28,914 bases of DNA from Sperchopsis tessellata (GCA_033557685.1 JAWQRN010000494.1:1-28914), one strand, 5' to 3'. Shown: positions 20,101-28,914, counted from the stretch's first letter. Numbers and translations: made by a program. Notes: generated from the sequence alone by a model not told the origin.

Positions 20101-23100
20101 TTATAAGTGTGGTAATTTCCACAATAAAATTACTGTAACGGAAATAAGTTAACATTTTACAAGGTGTCATTAACAGGTGACTAATAAAATTATTATAGTT
20201 ATGAATACTTAAAATAACTAAATATCAAATGTGACAGATGACAAAATTATTAATAGTACATTTAACAGTTTAAACACATTTTTTTGGTGAATTTTGTGTA
20301 TTAGAAAGCGAAATTTTTGTTGAAAATATTATCGAAGTTCTTGGGTTTTTCCAGAAGAATAATATTAGGCCATATACTTCTTTATGGCTGGTAGCAGCGC
20401 ATTTGAACATGTGATTCTGCTCTAGCTCCTTGGGGAGCTTTAATAATAATTGCTATGTACTTAAAAAATTTAGAAAATTATAAATATCCAAATAAATAAC
20501 TATAACATAATTTGTTCAGAATTTGATTTTTGACATAAGAACATAATTCAGTACTATAGAGAAAGAGTATGAATACATAAAAGCATGCATAAAAGTAGCA
20601 GCGAGAAAAAACGAAAATTATACAACACTCTGTTAAGCTCCAAAAAGCTAAACGATAAACTTGCATATAAACAAGTACAAGCAGGGGTACGAAAAATGAT
20701 AACTACAAAAAATAATCAAAGATAAGAGAGAGCATGCTCTAGACTCAACACATACCTAGGAGGAAGAAAAAGCACAGAAAGTTGGAGAATACTCAAGAAC
20801 ATGAGACGGGAACAGAAAAAAGATATAATTTTCCCAATAACAGACCAAATATGGAATCAATATTTCAACAGAATGTTAACAGAGGACAGACAGGAATTCC
20901 AAATCACAGATAACAGTAACACAAATATAACCACACAAGGATCACCAATAAGAATAATTGTATTAGAAGTAAAAAAATCAGTTACCGCGCTAACAAACGG
21001 AAGAGCTGACGGACCGGGGAATATTCCTGGAGAACTTATTAAATATGGGACAGACAAACTAAACCAGATGCTCACAAATCTATTCCAAAAGTGTATAAAT
21101 AGATCAGAAGTACCAAAGGAATGGAAGCTTTCATATATATCGATAATCCACAAGAAAGGGGAATGCACAATTATAGAGGAGTATCTGCAACCAATACTAT
21201 CAGCAGAATATATGGAAGAATTAAATGTAATAGACTTCCATGGTTATTATCTGTATGAATGTTGTTTCCGGGTGCAGTGAATTCATTCATTGAAGTAACA
21301 TCACTAGCCTTGAAAATGTCTCTACACGGTTTCCACCCGGAAATAACTTTCATATATATGGAAGAATACTTCAAAACAGGATCAAGGACGAATATAATGC
21401 AATGGACGCAGAAGAACAAGCTAGTTTCAGAACAGGGAGATTCACCATTGACCATCTATTTACATTAACCCAAAACATAGAAAAGAAACCAGGAAGTACA
21501 TTTGCAATTTGTGGATCTTAAAAAAGCATATGACAGCATCCCTTTAGTAAAATTATGGGAAGTTTTACAACATACTAACATAAATGCTGAAATAATACAA
21601 GCAATAAAATCCCTATATAATAATGCAAGAGCACATATAAAATTAGGGAACGACTTAACAACCGGGTTTACAGTAACAAAAGGAATCAAACAAGGATGCT
21701 GTATATCGCCAACATTGTTTAAATTATATTTAGAAAGCGCATTAACATGATGGAAAAGAAAATGCCAAACAATGGGCATACCTATGGATAATACATCAAC
21801 ACATTACACCTTGGTATTTGCTGACGATCAAGTTGTGATGGCACAGGATATGGATGATGTTGAATATATGACACGCAAACTAATTGAAGGGTATGACAAA
21901 TGGGGTCTAGAGGTAAACATATGGAAAACCGAATACATGTGTATAGGAGTAGAATAACAAGATCTGCATATCTCCGATAAGCAAAACATTAAACATTGCA
22001 GTTCATATAAATACCTGGGTGTAAAAATATCGAAAGAGGGAATACTTGACGAAGCAATAGACAAGAGAAATTTACAAGGTAGAAACGCTGTATCCATAAA
22101 AACATAACAAAGGAAAACAAACACAGAATATATAACTCAATAATTAGAAGTATAATAACCTATAGTAGTGAAGTGTGGCCTATAATGGATAAAACAGAAA
22201 AAAAACACTAAGCCACAGAAATGTGCTATTGGAGAAGAGCAGCTGAAAAATCTAGATTAGAAAGAAGAACTGCACAACTTAGATGGTATGGACATGTGCA
22301 GAGAATGGATCAAGATTGACTACCGAAGAAAGTATTACACTGGACACCTCAGGGAAGAAGAGGGGAAAGGAAGACCACAGAGGAGTTTGAGAGAAGGCAT
22401 TGACGGAGAGATCCGGAGAAGAGGACTGGAGGAAGAGACCTGGAGAAACAGGGACGAGCGGCGATTGGGAATCGAAAGACGGATAACCCTCATGGATATA
22501 TATATATACATAAGATGTACATTATCATATTACAAAGGTATGGTTATCTTCGTCGTCTTTTAAGATTAATATGGAGGTCAAGAGAAAGTAGAAATTATCA
22601 TAAAAATACAGGAATTAAATATGACCACAGGCAATACAATAGATAAATGCAAAAACAATGGAGCAACTCCCAAAGAATGTCTTGAGATGAGTTTAGTATG
22701 GAGTGATAGCATAAACAGAAACTTTTGTGGATGAGGATATCACTGAGTAACAGGTGAAGCGGGTAGAAATGAACTTAAAGCATACTAAGATAATAAATGA
22801 CAAAATTAGATAAATTAAAAGAAGATGAAATTGAGGAGGATGGTTCACTATGATATGTATTAGTACAGAAATTCTTGGATTTAAGAGGACGGACAATGAT
22901 TTGCTGACACAAATATTGAATGTCATGTGCAGGTATGGGAGAATCCGAATGGATTGGAGACTAACAGTTATCATGGTATATCTGTTAGTAGCTGTGTAAA
23001 GAAAGTATATGTGAAATTATTGGAGAGAAAGCTTATAATGAAGTTTGAAATAGTAAAGGCGCAAAGTGGTTTTAGACCGAATTGGAATGTGCAGGACCGA

Positions 23101-25716
23101 TGTTCTGTGACTGGGCAGCTGGTTGAAATGTACTACAAATTATCACGAATAAAGGTGTCAGATAAGGAATCATTTAAGCCTTCTATCTTATGATACGACA
23201 AGGTGATGAAAAGAGCAAAGTAAAATGAAGATAAGCTTCTGATGAGATATACACAGATGGAACTAATTTGTTGGTAAAGTTTTTAGCCTTTGCAGATAAT
23301 ATTGTATTGGTGGCACTGTCTCACAAGTATCTTTAAAGAAATTTGGTCTTTTAGAATGTAGAATTGGGCCAATTCGATTGAAGGACATAGAGATAAGCAT
23401 AAGTATGGTACAAACTAAGGCAATGGAAATTTTGAAAGAGAAGTCTCAGGTTTGGAAAAAAATAAATACGGCAGATTTAGAACAGGTGACTTGGATTAAA
23501 TATCTTGGGGTGGTAATAAGCGAGTATAGATTCATTTGCAAGAATAACGTAAGTATGCACTGAATGAGGATTTCTGAAATGACAGAAAGTGACAAGAAAA
23601 ATTAACAGTGTATTGGTACGTATATAGACCAATCCTGAAATAAAGGATTGAGCCTAGGGGCCAAAAGAATTGTTATTAAATCTATAAAGTGGCAGACTAT
23701 CTGAAAAGCAAAACGGAGAGACGATTGCCTAGTAGAGGATGGAGGTACGAGAGCATGGAATTAAATGATGGGGATTTTCCTACAATACACAGAACCCACA
23801 GTTGTACGTCTTTGCCTTAAGACGACTAACATGTAAACTTACATGGTACAATATTTTTATTGCAATTTAGAATTTCTTTCTTAATTTTAAAGATTACTAT
23901 TTCAGATAAGTACCCAATGTAATGACCATGTTAAATTCCAATATTTTGACTTGCTCACAATTTATGATTGTTAATCAGTTTGGTTTATCATACCAGGTGT
24001 TATAAAAAAAAAACATGTAATGAAGTCAGTATGTAGCCCACCACTAGGGCGATTGCCACATTTCATAATTGATTATCGATTTTCAAATGACTAATAAGTT
24101 TGAGAAACATTTTTTTCATTGTCGAAATATTCAAAATATCTTAAATACTTTCAAAGATATGGTACTTGGCAGGTATATGATCAAATAATCGATTAATCAA
24201 ACAATCTTTTAATGAAATTTTTGATTAATCCAATATTTTTAAAAATGTATCTAACATCGGTTAATTAATTATATTATCGATTAATCGAAACAAAATCCTA
24301 GCCCTAATCACCATTACCAACAGATGAAGTAAGTGACTAGATTAAGTGCCAATTTTGGATAGTGATAAAACAAATAAAAACATGTAAATATACAAAATGT
24401 TCCATTTAAAATAAGAGAGTTGTATTTGAATGTCGTATGAAAGGAACTTTGTATAATAAAATAATAGATTCAAATATGCACTGCTTAATAATTAATTTCT
24501 TTTATATTTAGTTCTATTATTCGTTTATTCAAGTGTATGATAACTTTCTTCAATAACTAGAAATAATACAGGGTTGTTGTTTGTTCAACACCAAACTGAT
24601 AGTTACATTTAAATTTATCAAGTACTAGGAAATCCCCAAAATAAATATATAGAAAAACATCAAATTTAATTTATCAATCCAAGTAGCAAATTTTTGTGTA
24701 CAAAGGTCAAAACATTGGAAATCAGATTTATAAAAATTTGTCATTAATACTACAAATGTCTGATTCTGAAATTGATAAAAGTATAATAAAATTATAAACA
24801 TGAACACTGTTTTATCCTACAAAAGATAAACTAAGCTTGATGACATGCATTTTTTTAAATATTTAACAATTAATAAATTCAAACATAATAAACAAACTTA
24901 ATGTTTTCTACCATTATCAAGAGTCCATAAACCTTTGATTTACAGAATATATCTATAATAAGATACCAATATCAACAAATTATAAAAGAATTGAAGTTCT
25001 AACTGGGTACTTATTACATTTAAAACAGACCATGAATAGTGCTGGTTGAACAATATTCAATATTTTTCAAAGTTATTTTAGCTGATATCTGCGTAACTAG
25101 AAACCCATACTGATAAAGCATGACCTAGTTTTAAAGGTAAACTTAGCTGACGAGTAAAACAAAAGTATAATATGCGAGTGCATTCAACATCGGAATCATA
25201 TATCATATTATCTAAAACTATACATAAAGACACATACTTTTCTACAAACCCTGCTCGAAGTTTCGTTTTTCTTACTACAAATGTAAGCTGATATTTTTCT
25301 ATTGCTTGTAGGGTTCGAATCCAGCAGTGTAGCATGGTAAATAGATTTTGATGCTGCTATACGTATTACAAATAGATAAAAATAAAACTCGGATGTAACT
25401 ATAACATATACATACCCACATACATGACAATAGTCCATACGAGTACAACCCTTCTTCCTACAGCTCCATCGACATTCCAAAACCAAAATGGTATGAAGCA
25501 AGAATAAAACGTCTCATCTCCTAACGCTGTACCAAATAAAAACAAATAATACCAAAACTTATTGGTAATTTCGTATTCTTTCTTGCTGTTTTGCTCTTGT
25601 TTACATTCTCCATTTACAAGCCGCTCACACTTCTCTTTGTTTAATAGTTTAACACCAAAGTATTTTTGAACATTGGCCACCAAAACAGGCTCCTTAAGGT
25701 ATTCGTACAATTCCAT
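13689..25716 (-). CDS. Sphingosine-1-phosphate phosphatase, four exons (gene span)
   Basis: The join of 25716-25416, 19827-19577, 14526-14354 and 14106-13689 gives 1143 nt, or 380 residues plus stop, near the length of human SGPP2. All introns are GT-AG and the phases match (1, 0, 2). The protein is a multi-pass ER enzyme that removes phosphate from sphingosine-1-phosphate in sphingolipid recycling. All three PAP2-type motifs are present: K105-x6-R112-P113 (KDVFCWPRP), P131-S-T-H134, and S174-R175-x5-H181-x3-D185. PSTH, where lipid phosphate phosphatases have PSGH, is the SGPP form. His181 is the expected nucleophile, with Asp185 as its partner. The N-terminus is hydrophilic and the rest is mostly membrane helices. 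Introns 1 (5.6 kb) and 2 (5.05 kb) are full of transposons; intron 3 is 247 bp. SGPP1 and SGPP2 orthology cannot be separated here. Confidence 0.93.
14354..14526 (-). CDS. SGPP exon 3
   Basis: The acceptor, a polypyrimidine run ending CAG, precedes 14526. The first codon is Asp185, completing motif 3. The exon encodes two hydrophobic segments (LIAGVLLAILLMFPLVPLV and PFLLTVGSILMIVYYP) and ends with two bases of Arg242. The donor is CAG|GTGTGT. The frame is open throughout and joins its neighbours in phase. Confidence 0.9.
14640..16570 (+). pseudogene. Degenerate RTE-like non-LTR retrotransposon in SGPP intron 2
   Basis: The fragment lacks the first half of the endonuclease but keeps its end. 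AIILGDFNA (about 14700) is followed by the region to NQIDYILINKLYKNAIKSAR (14918-14980) and INSDHNPIIAELN (14994-15033). Linker frames follow, then the RT start (15465-15662, with MKSGKTVCPDQLPIELIKLF and IPKQWL). Next come IPKKPNAREYSEYRTIALMS, GVRQGRILFPLLFNLYSEAI (about 16060-16125), a missing YADD region, and WCYKGMWRIPWTD with a YLGHMRLF-like end at about 16570. There are numerous stops. It is antisense to the SGPP gene. Confidence 0.8.
16719..17027. repeat. Foldback (palindromic) MITE-like element, about 305 bp
   Basis: The two halves are imperfect inverted copies. TAACCTTGTGTATG... and TTTTGTCGACATTTCTTCCA on the left pair with ...AAAAAATGTCGACAAA and TACACACGGTTA on the right. Internal blocks also mirror each other (AGCTCTAAAAGTTTTAACTA with its inverse near 16905-16935). 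The motif GTCGACATTT-x-TTCCACCGTTTCAAGGGACA resembles the core of the dispersed short repeat, suggesting shared ancestry. It is non-coding, in SGPP intron 2. Confidence 0.75.
17250..17690 (-). pseudogene. Mariner/Tc-like transposase fragment with internal deletion
   Basis: Minus-strand 17681-17343 begins RRIFQDELNLRPYKMVLTQQ and gives FFSDEALFRLS followed by VNKQN, the region around the first catalytic Asp of an insect mariner-like family. It then jumps from CGV to WKTYKATSESK, so the second and third acidic residues are missing. After a frameshift the tail reads LNQCIDNGGRHLQDIIFKTV (about 17345-17290), the typical C-terminus of that family. It is dead, and no terminal repeats were seen. Confidence 0.75.
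17745..18660 (-). pseudogene. Jockey/CR1-like reverse transcriptase 3' fragment
   Basis: The order on the minus strand is: a decayed catalytic motif (RAEDSSFLDVA near 18645-18600, where YADD is expected), FSANGLQLNKEKT (about 18530), VKFLGVCFQADQKWDEHC (about 18440), and the ORF 18276-17836 with LLLLQKRAVRAL and HNTRNKSKAIIPYH. A 3' UTR ends in TTTAATAAAATATATAATG near 17750. It matches the layout of the 7850-8610 fragment. It is in sense orientation in SGPP intron 2. The upstream CT-rich block 18780-18870 is unassigned. Confidence 0.75.
19276..19518. mobile_element. TTAA-flanked palindromic MITE (piggyBac-like)
   Basis: It is flanked by TTAA at 19276-19279 and 19515-19518, the target duplication of piggyBac-type elements. 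The termini are CACGTTTCTTGCT and, inverted, CACATTTCTTGCT. The inverted repeats reach about 90 bp inward and include GATCATGACAAGTACTTTTT, ACCCACTGGTGGGT-like palindromes and ATATACTAGTTTT. A loop of about 60 bp separates them. There is no coding capacity. It starts about 60 nt inside SGPP intron 2. Confidence 0.85.
19577..19827 (-). CDS. SGPP exon 2 (catalytic motifs 1, 2 and most of 3)
   Basis: The acceptor TTTTCTTATAG precedes 19827. The exon completes Gly101 and runs to Leu184, holding KDVFCWPRP, EYGMPSTHAM and SRVYLGMHTVL. It ends exactly before catalytic Asp185; the donor GTAAGT is at 19576-19571. A palindromic MITE begins about 60 nt into the following intron. Confidence 0.93.
20560..22515 (+). 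pseudogene. RTE-type retrotransposon (RT to 3' end) in SGPP intron 1
   Basis: 5'-truncated before the endonuclease. The linker GRKSTESWRILKNMR (about 20760-20805) leads into the open frame 20801-21220 with GRADGPGNIPGELIKYGTDK and VPKEWKLSYISIIHKKGE. A 132-bp insert (21222-21353) interrupts the RT. After it come a QASFRTGRFTIDHLFTLTQ motif, FVDLKKAYDSIPLVKLWEVL (motif A), KGIKQGCCISPTLFKLYLE, and FADD at 21817-21828 (catalytic). KYLGVKISKEGILDEAI follows, then the end, RWYGHVQRMDQDW to RNRDERRLGIERR (22280-22480). The (AT)n run 22495-22510 is an RTE-style microsatellite tail. Frameshifts and stops make it inactive, but it is the best preserved RT here. Confidence 0.9.
21222..21353 (-). repeat. 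Dispersed short repeat, copy 3, inside the RTE element, with 14-bp direct repeats
   Basis: The insert is bounded by identical 14-mers ATATATGGAAGAAT (21208-21221 and 21354-21367). The part 21254-21353 has inverted termini, ATGAATGTTGTTTCCGGGTG and CACCCGGAAATAACTTTCAT. Read on the minus strand, its interior matches copy 2 (TTTTCAAGGCTAGTGATGTT and on to CACTG) but lacks the GCCGACGTTTCGTCC core. The first about 32 bp of the insert (21222-21253) match nothing else I can see. Confidence 0.75.
22600..23770 (+). pseudogene. Heavily decayed non-LTR reverse transcriptase (second lineage) in SGPP intron 1
   Basis: The recognisable order on the plus strand starts with a WRLTV block (about 22955), then SYHGISVSSCVKKVYVKLL and VKAQSGFRPNWNVQD (22970-23100), equal to the 'YRGI...K...R' and 'Q-x-GFR...D' RT motifs. 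FLAFADNIVLVA (about 23280-23316) stands where the catalytic F/YADD should be, with the second Asp changed to Asn. VTWIKYLGVVISE (about 23488-23526) is the thumb-side motif. Motif A is lost. It is antisense to SGPP and differs from the 20560-22515 element. Confidence 0.65.
23771..23815 (-). mobile_element. SINE fragment
   Basis: CCTACAATACACAGAACCCA and the following CAGTTGTACGTCTTTGCC are the reverse complement of the middle of the SINE at 4294-4599 (GGACGTAAAACTGTGGGTCC and on to TGTAGG). It is short and diverged. Confidence 0.6.
23850..25410. other. AT-rich SGPP intron 1 sequence with a possible hAT-like remnant
   Basis: Mostly AT-rich with no coding signal. At 24180-24305 repeated ATCGATTAATC-type strings end at AAAATCCTAGCCCTAA, reminiscent of hAT-family termini (inverted, TTAGGGCTAGGATTTT), but no partner terminus was found. 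Frames in 24625-24807 and 25078-25335 look like chance. Confidence 0.3.
25416..25716 (-). CDS. SGPP exon 1
   Basis: Encodes residues 1-100 plus one base of Gly101. It starts MELYEYLKEPVLVANVQKYF, matching the 'LQ...LVA-x-Q' start of vertebrate SGPPs, so this Met is well placed. A Lys/Glu-rich linker follows. The first membrane region (WYYLFLFGTALGDETFYSCF, then FIPFWFWNVD) ends at RRVVLVWTIVMYVG. The donor is GG|GTATGT at 25415-25410. Confidence 0.9.
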
Positions 25717-25739
25717 TTTGACAAGAACGTGATTTCTAC

Positions 25740-26690
25740 TCTAGTAATAAACAAGAGGTTGTGATTATTTCACTATTTTAAACTTAATCTGCTAATTTAT
25801 TATTTAAACTTAAGTTGACCGGAATTTGGTATACGGCTTGAATAATTTTGACGTTTAAACTACTAAACCAGCACTGCAGATAATACAGATCACTAGGCAA
25901 CCGCGTGTTTGGAGCCGAGGTCAATACTCGTGACGTCATTTTTAAAGGAGACTGCATTTGAACATTTTTCGACGAGGAATTCTCAGCTAAAGAACATAAT
26001 TTTAATTTTTGTATTCTGACATTGAGTTACTTTTTGGATGCCTGCTGAAATAGGAAGATTCTAACGAGCGTTCGTTATAAATTTTAGAAAGCTCCAGATT
26101 ACTGACTTTCGCGCAAAGATTCCGAAGCGATTTCCCTACATATAAAACATGATAGGCCTATAAACATCATTTACGTATTTGTATCGTTACCTTTCATTTA
26201 AGGCAATTAAACGATTGTAACTCCGTCAATACTTAAATGAGTGGCTCTATGTATATCCGGATTGGTCTTTTAAAAATATGAGATTTGATCTCAAAAATAT
26301 AGACCTCAACCTTAGTAAGTATGTCCCAAAAGAATTAATATAATATTGATTTATATTCTGAGTAGCAGTTGTAAACAATGCTAAAGCATGCCACACAGGT
26401 ATTTCAATGTTTGTTGTAGTGCTCAAGTAAGTACGGGTCATTAGAAGATCAAATTCAAACCAATGTTTCCCGGTTAATTTAAAAAAGATACTTCAATCAA
26501 GCCTGATTGTAAACACAGAAAAATAACTAAAATAGATCTTAACCCCACATTTTCGACAAATAAAAGCGGCGTAAATATTTTTATTATACCTACAAGAAAT
26601 AACTTCAGGAAAATTATGTGTTTAAATACGCATGAATCATGTTTATTTGTCTCCTAATTCCGAACCGTAGTCCCACTATTTTACAAGGGA
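25740..26690 (-). promoter_or_regulatory. Upstream region of SGPP with a perfect CRE
   Basis: TGACGTCA at 25931-25938 is a perfect CREB/ATF palindrome 215 bp upstream of the SGPP start codon, within a modestly less AT-rich stretch (25880-25990). This is the expected area for the promoter and 5' UTR; no TATA box is clear. A second TGACGTCA (about 9229) lies in hAT debris, so chance occurrence must be allowed for. Confidence 0.4.
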
Positions 26691-26699
26691 ATTTACCAC

Positions 26700-26915
26700 A
26701 CCCTCGCTATTTTCTAGGGGTAGTTTGCGCGAGGTTGGCAGAACCGAAGCGTCTAACTTAAATCGGCCAATAGAAACCGTGAATTCAGCATTTTTGGAGG
26801 GGAACTCGCCATCTTCATTAGCTGGTGCGCGATCGAGTCAATCCAAAGTTGATCTGAATAGTACTTTGTGTGGTTACGTTTTGTGCTTATTATATTAGGA
26901 CTATTTACGAATCAA
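26700..26915 (+). promoter_or_regulatory. Candidate CpG-rich promoter and non-coding first exon of a divergent gene
   Basis: CpG frequency rises sharply against the AT-rich background. GGCCAATAG (CCAAT box core at 26767-26771) is followed by GCCATCTT (26808-26815, reverse of the YY1 motif AAGATGGC) and then by ATCAA|GTAAGT, a good splice donor at 26916-26921. No long ORF precedes the donor, so the exon would be 5' UTR, with coding exons beyond the window. It is about 1 kb from the SGPP start, so the two genes may be arranged head-to-head. Confidence 0.45.
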
Positions 26916-26921
26916 GTAAGT

Positions 26922-27600
26922 TTTCATTACATTTTATAAATTATAATAGGTTAATAACTTTTCTAGGCGTTTTTCTACGTTTAAATGAAGCCGGTACACG
27001 GTGTAATATTCGAGATTTTTTTACTTGAAGTTGTATTAAAATCGCGCCGGGTTTTGTGTGTAGACTTCGGTTAGAAGTTATTTGAATATGCGGGGACTTG
27101 TTTTTGAGTACTTTGGCTACTTGTTGAGGTGTAATTTGCATTAATAATGTGTTAAACGTTGCTAGGTTATAGTTTTTGAGATTGTTGGTGGACGTTTGTC
27201 ATCGTTTTCTAATGTTTTTTTTTTGTTGTCATCCGCCCTTTGTTGATGGATTGGTGGAGGTTTTCTTGCTGTAAATTGTAATTTTTGTTTGGTGTGGGTG
27301 CGGATTAACGTGTGGGGCGAGCATATGGTCCAATAGGGGCACGATTGTCTAGGTTTGTGGGTTTATGTCTGGACCCCTCGTTTCGTCGTATAGACAGCTG
27401 TGTGCGGGACACAGGGGTGTTGTTTCACATGTCTACATTACATTGGCAAAATCGTCATCTGCAAAGGCTAATGTATTTTACGTGTTTGTATCATTCTTTT
27501 GTGCGGTCGTGTGGCTTTGTTTCGCTATCTTTATTTCAGCTAAATAAACATATTGGTATATTTTAATTTATTTCTTGCTGAATGTATTGCAAATATTTCT
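26922..27600. other. CpG- and GT-rich DNA downstream of the candidate first exon
   Basis: G/T-skewed sequence with many CpGs (27040-27070 and 27300-27440) and a second CCAAT (27331-27335). The frames 27312-27566 show no family resemblance. It fits the first-intron part of a CpG-rich promoter region, or an alternative promoter. Confidence 0.3.
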
Positions 27601-28740
27601 TTAGCTATCGGTTTAACAATTTATAGCTGTAAGGATTTAATTAATTTAATATTTCTGTCATCTGCTACCTTCGATAAACAAGTTTTATATTTGTATTTTG
27701 TTTTGCATTCTGGTTTATAAACGTGCTACTACTACTACGTGTGTCCAAGAAGATACTCAAGTATCATCTAGGTGTAGGTACTATTCGCATCGTAGTAGGT
27801 ACTTAGTTGAAATAAATACCGATTAATGATTTATTGCAACTGTAAATTCATGTTTTTTCAGTTGAGTAGTTCTTGTATAATGTTAAACTCTAGAACAACG
27901 TTTTTTTCTTTTACATCGACTTCTGCAATTAATTAAAGATATGACATAAACTTAATGATATGAAGACTCACTGCTAAGAAATTTATACATATAATTTTTA
28001 TTATTACTCTACAATATATTCTTTAGAAAGCCACAATATGTTGCATTTTAAATGAATTTTGAAAATTGTATGGCAACCATTTTATATCGCCCAGTTTTTA
28101 TAATAAAATAGCATTTAATACTTGGCCCAAAACCATGCGTCACAATATTATTCGTACGCATTCAAATTATTGCACTAGATGCATATCTGACATTCACAGT
28201 TTTCCTCAGTGGTGCTGCACTTAAACTTTTTAAACCGTGGAATAAGGCAGGTTAAAATGTTACATCTGGCTTAGTCCACGGTATAAACATATTCTGAATA
28301 AGACTGTAAAGAGGTAATAAAGAAAACGAGTAGCGAGTCGTGCGTGTTCCAGGTGCATATAAAAAGCGCAGTGTCACTGATGAAGATTGGGATTATCAGA
28401 AACGCATCTAATGCATTCGTTTCGATTCACACGAACAATTTTGCAATGCATTGCTTTAGATCAATACGTAAATGCAATCTTATTATAAAATTCGGGCTGG
28501 AGTGCCAGACGATTATGTAATTGTAATATTAACGTTAGGTAACTGCGTAATAAAATAAATAGCTCTGTTAAAATTAAGTTTTCGTAACCAGGAGATCGGA
28601 AGACTAAAAGAAGAGATATGAAGTGCCCGTTTTTGAATTTTTGGTGATCACGTACATTTTAAAGAATAAACAAGTACCAAATATGCGAACGTGTGGCCTA
28701 TTTTAACATATTACATCCGCCATTTATAAGTTCTTTGTTC
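27600..28740. other. AT-rich DNA, nothing recognisable
   Basis: No coding or RNA signal. A TATAAAA (28358-28364) lies in a small CpG-richer patch (28325-28385), but no gene is visible after it. If the plus-strand gene upstream is real, this is intron sequence. Confidence 0.4.
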
Positions 28741-28741
28741 T

Positions 28742-28868
28742 ATTTAACGTCGGCCTATTTCCGCTGCTATGGGCAATCACCGCCGCCAGGGGCTTGGATC
28801 CCACGCCTGGGAATTTTGTCGCATCCAGTGTTCCAACTGGAATTTACCTACAATACACGAGACCCACA
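28742..28868 (-). mobile_element. 3' part of a SINE, cut by a dispersed repeat copy
   Basis: The reverse complement matches the second half of the SINE at 4294-4599, including the blocks equivalent to TGTATTGTAGGTAAA, AGAACACTGGATGCG, TTAATTCCTGGCATC and CCATAGCAGTGG, up to GACGTTAAAT. The match stops inside GACCCACA, exactly where the short repeat begins, so the rest may continue beyond the window. Confidence 0.8.
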
Positions 28869-28869
28869 T

Positions 28870-28914
28870 ATGAATGTTGTTTCCGGGTGGAAACCGTGTA
28901 GAGGCTCTGACAAG
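28870..28914 (+). repeat. Dispersed short repeat, copy 4 (runs off the window)
   Basis: TGAATGTTGTTTCCGGGTGG and AAACCGTGTAGAGGCTCTGA match the first 40 bp of copy 2 and the inverted end of copy 3. It appears inserted in the SINE. Confidence 0.75.

Noticed and set aside
20857..21168. 103-residue minus-strand ORF
   Set aside because: Shadow of the RTE reverse transcriptase frame 20801-21220.
24180..24305. ATCGATTAATC repeats as a regulatory or origin-like cluster
   Set aside because: The pattern looks like the degraded end of a hAT-type element and has no further support.
28358..28364. TATAAAA promoter box
   Set aside because: No gene or clear start signal follows; common by chance in AT-rich DNA.

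Overview
The window looks like nuclear DNA from an animal with an AT-rich, repeat-loaded genome. An insect is most likely, judging from the RTE-type non-LTR elements, the mariner relics and the tRNA-derived SINE, but the sequence alone does not give the species. There is no bacterial-style operon structure. Most open reading frames are decayed transposable elements or shadows of them.

One host gene is clear. On the minus strand, four exons (25716-25416, 19827-19577, 14526-14354, 14106-13689) splice in phase into a 380-residue sphingosine-1-phosphate phosphatase (SGPP family). All three phosphatase motifs are intact. Introns 1 and 2 are each 5-5.6 kb and are packed with transposon debris. A likely poly(A) signal lies at 13181-13186. 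Upstream is a perfect CRE (25931-25938). About 1 kb further there is a CpG-rich block (26700-27400) that looks like the promoter and non-coding first exon of a divergent plus-strand gene leaving the window.

From left to right: 1-1290 is a non-LTR reverse transcriptase relic. 1300-3310 is AT-rich with nothing recognisable. 3321-6320 is a nested DNA transposon with TA target duplications, matching termini, multi-copy subterminal repeats, a RING-finger ORF and a Tc1/mariner-type transposase. It was later hit by a 5'-truncated non-LTR element, a SINE and probably a second mariner-type element. 6330-7500 is AT-rich. 7500-7640 is the first copy of a dispersed short repeat that recurs at 11144, 21222 and 28870. 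7850-9285 joins an antisense Jockey/CR1-like fragment to the 3' end of a hAT transposon. 10620-10996 holds a broken THAP domain. 11345-13168 is the 5' half of an RTE-type element. 13181-25716 is the SGPP gene, whose introns contain three plus-strand RTE-like relics, one minus-strand Jockey/CR1-like relic, a mariner relic, a 300-bp foldback element and a TTAA-flanked palindromic MITE beside a splice site. 25740-28914 holds the upstream/promoter region and a SINE cut by another copy of the short repeat.

The elements least like standard families are the RING-carrying TA transposon and the short dispersed repeat, which has terminal inverted repeats but 11-14 bp flanking direct repeats.
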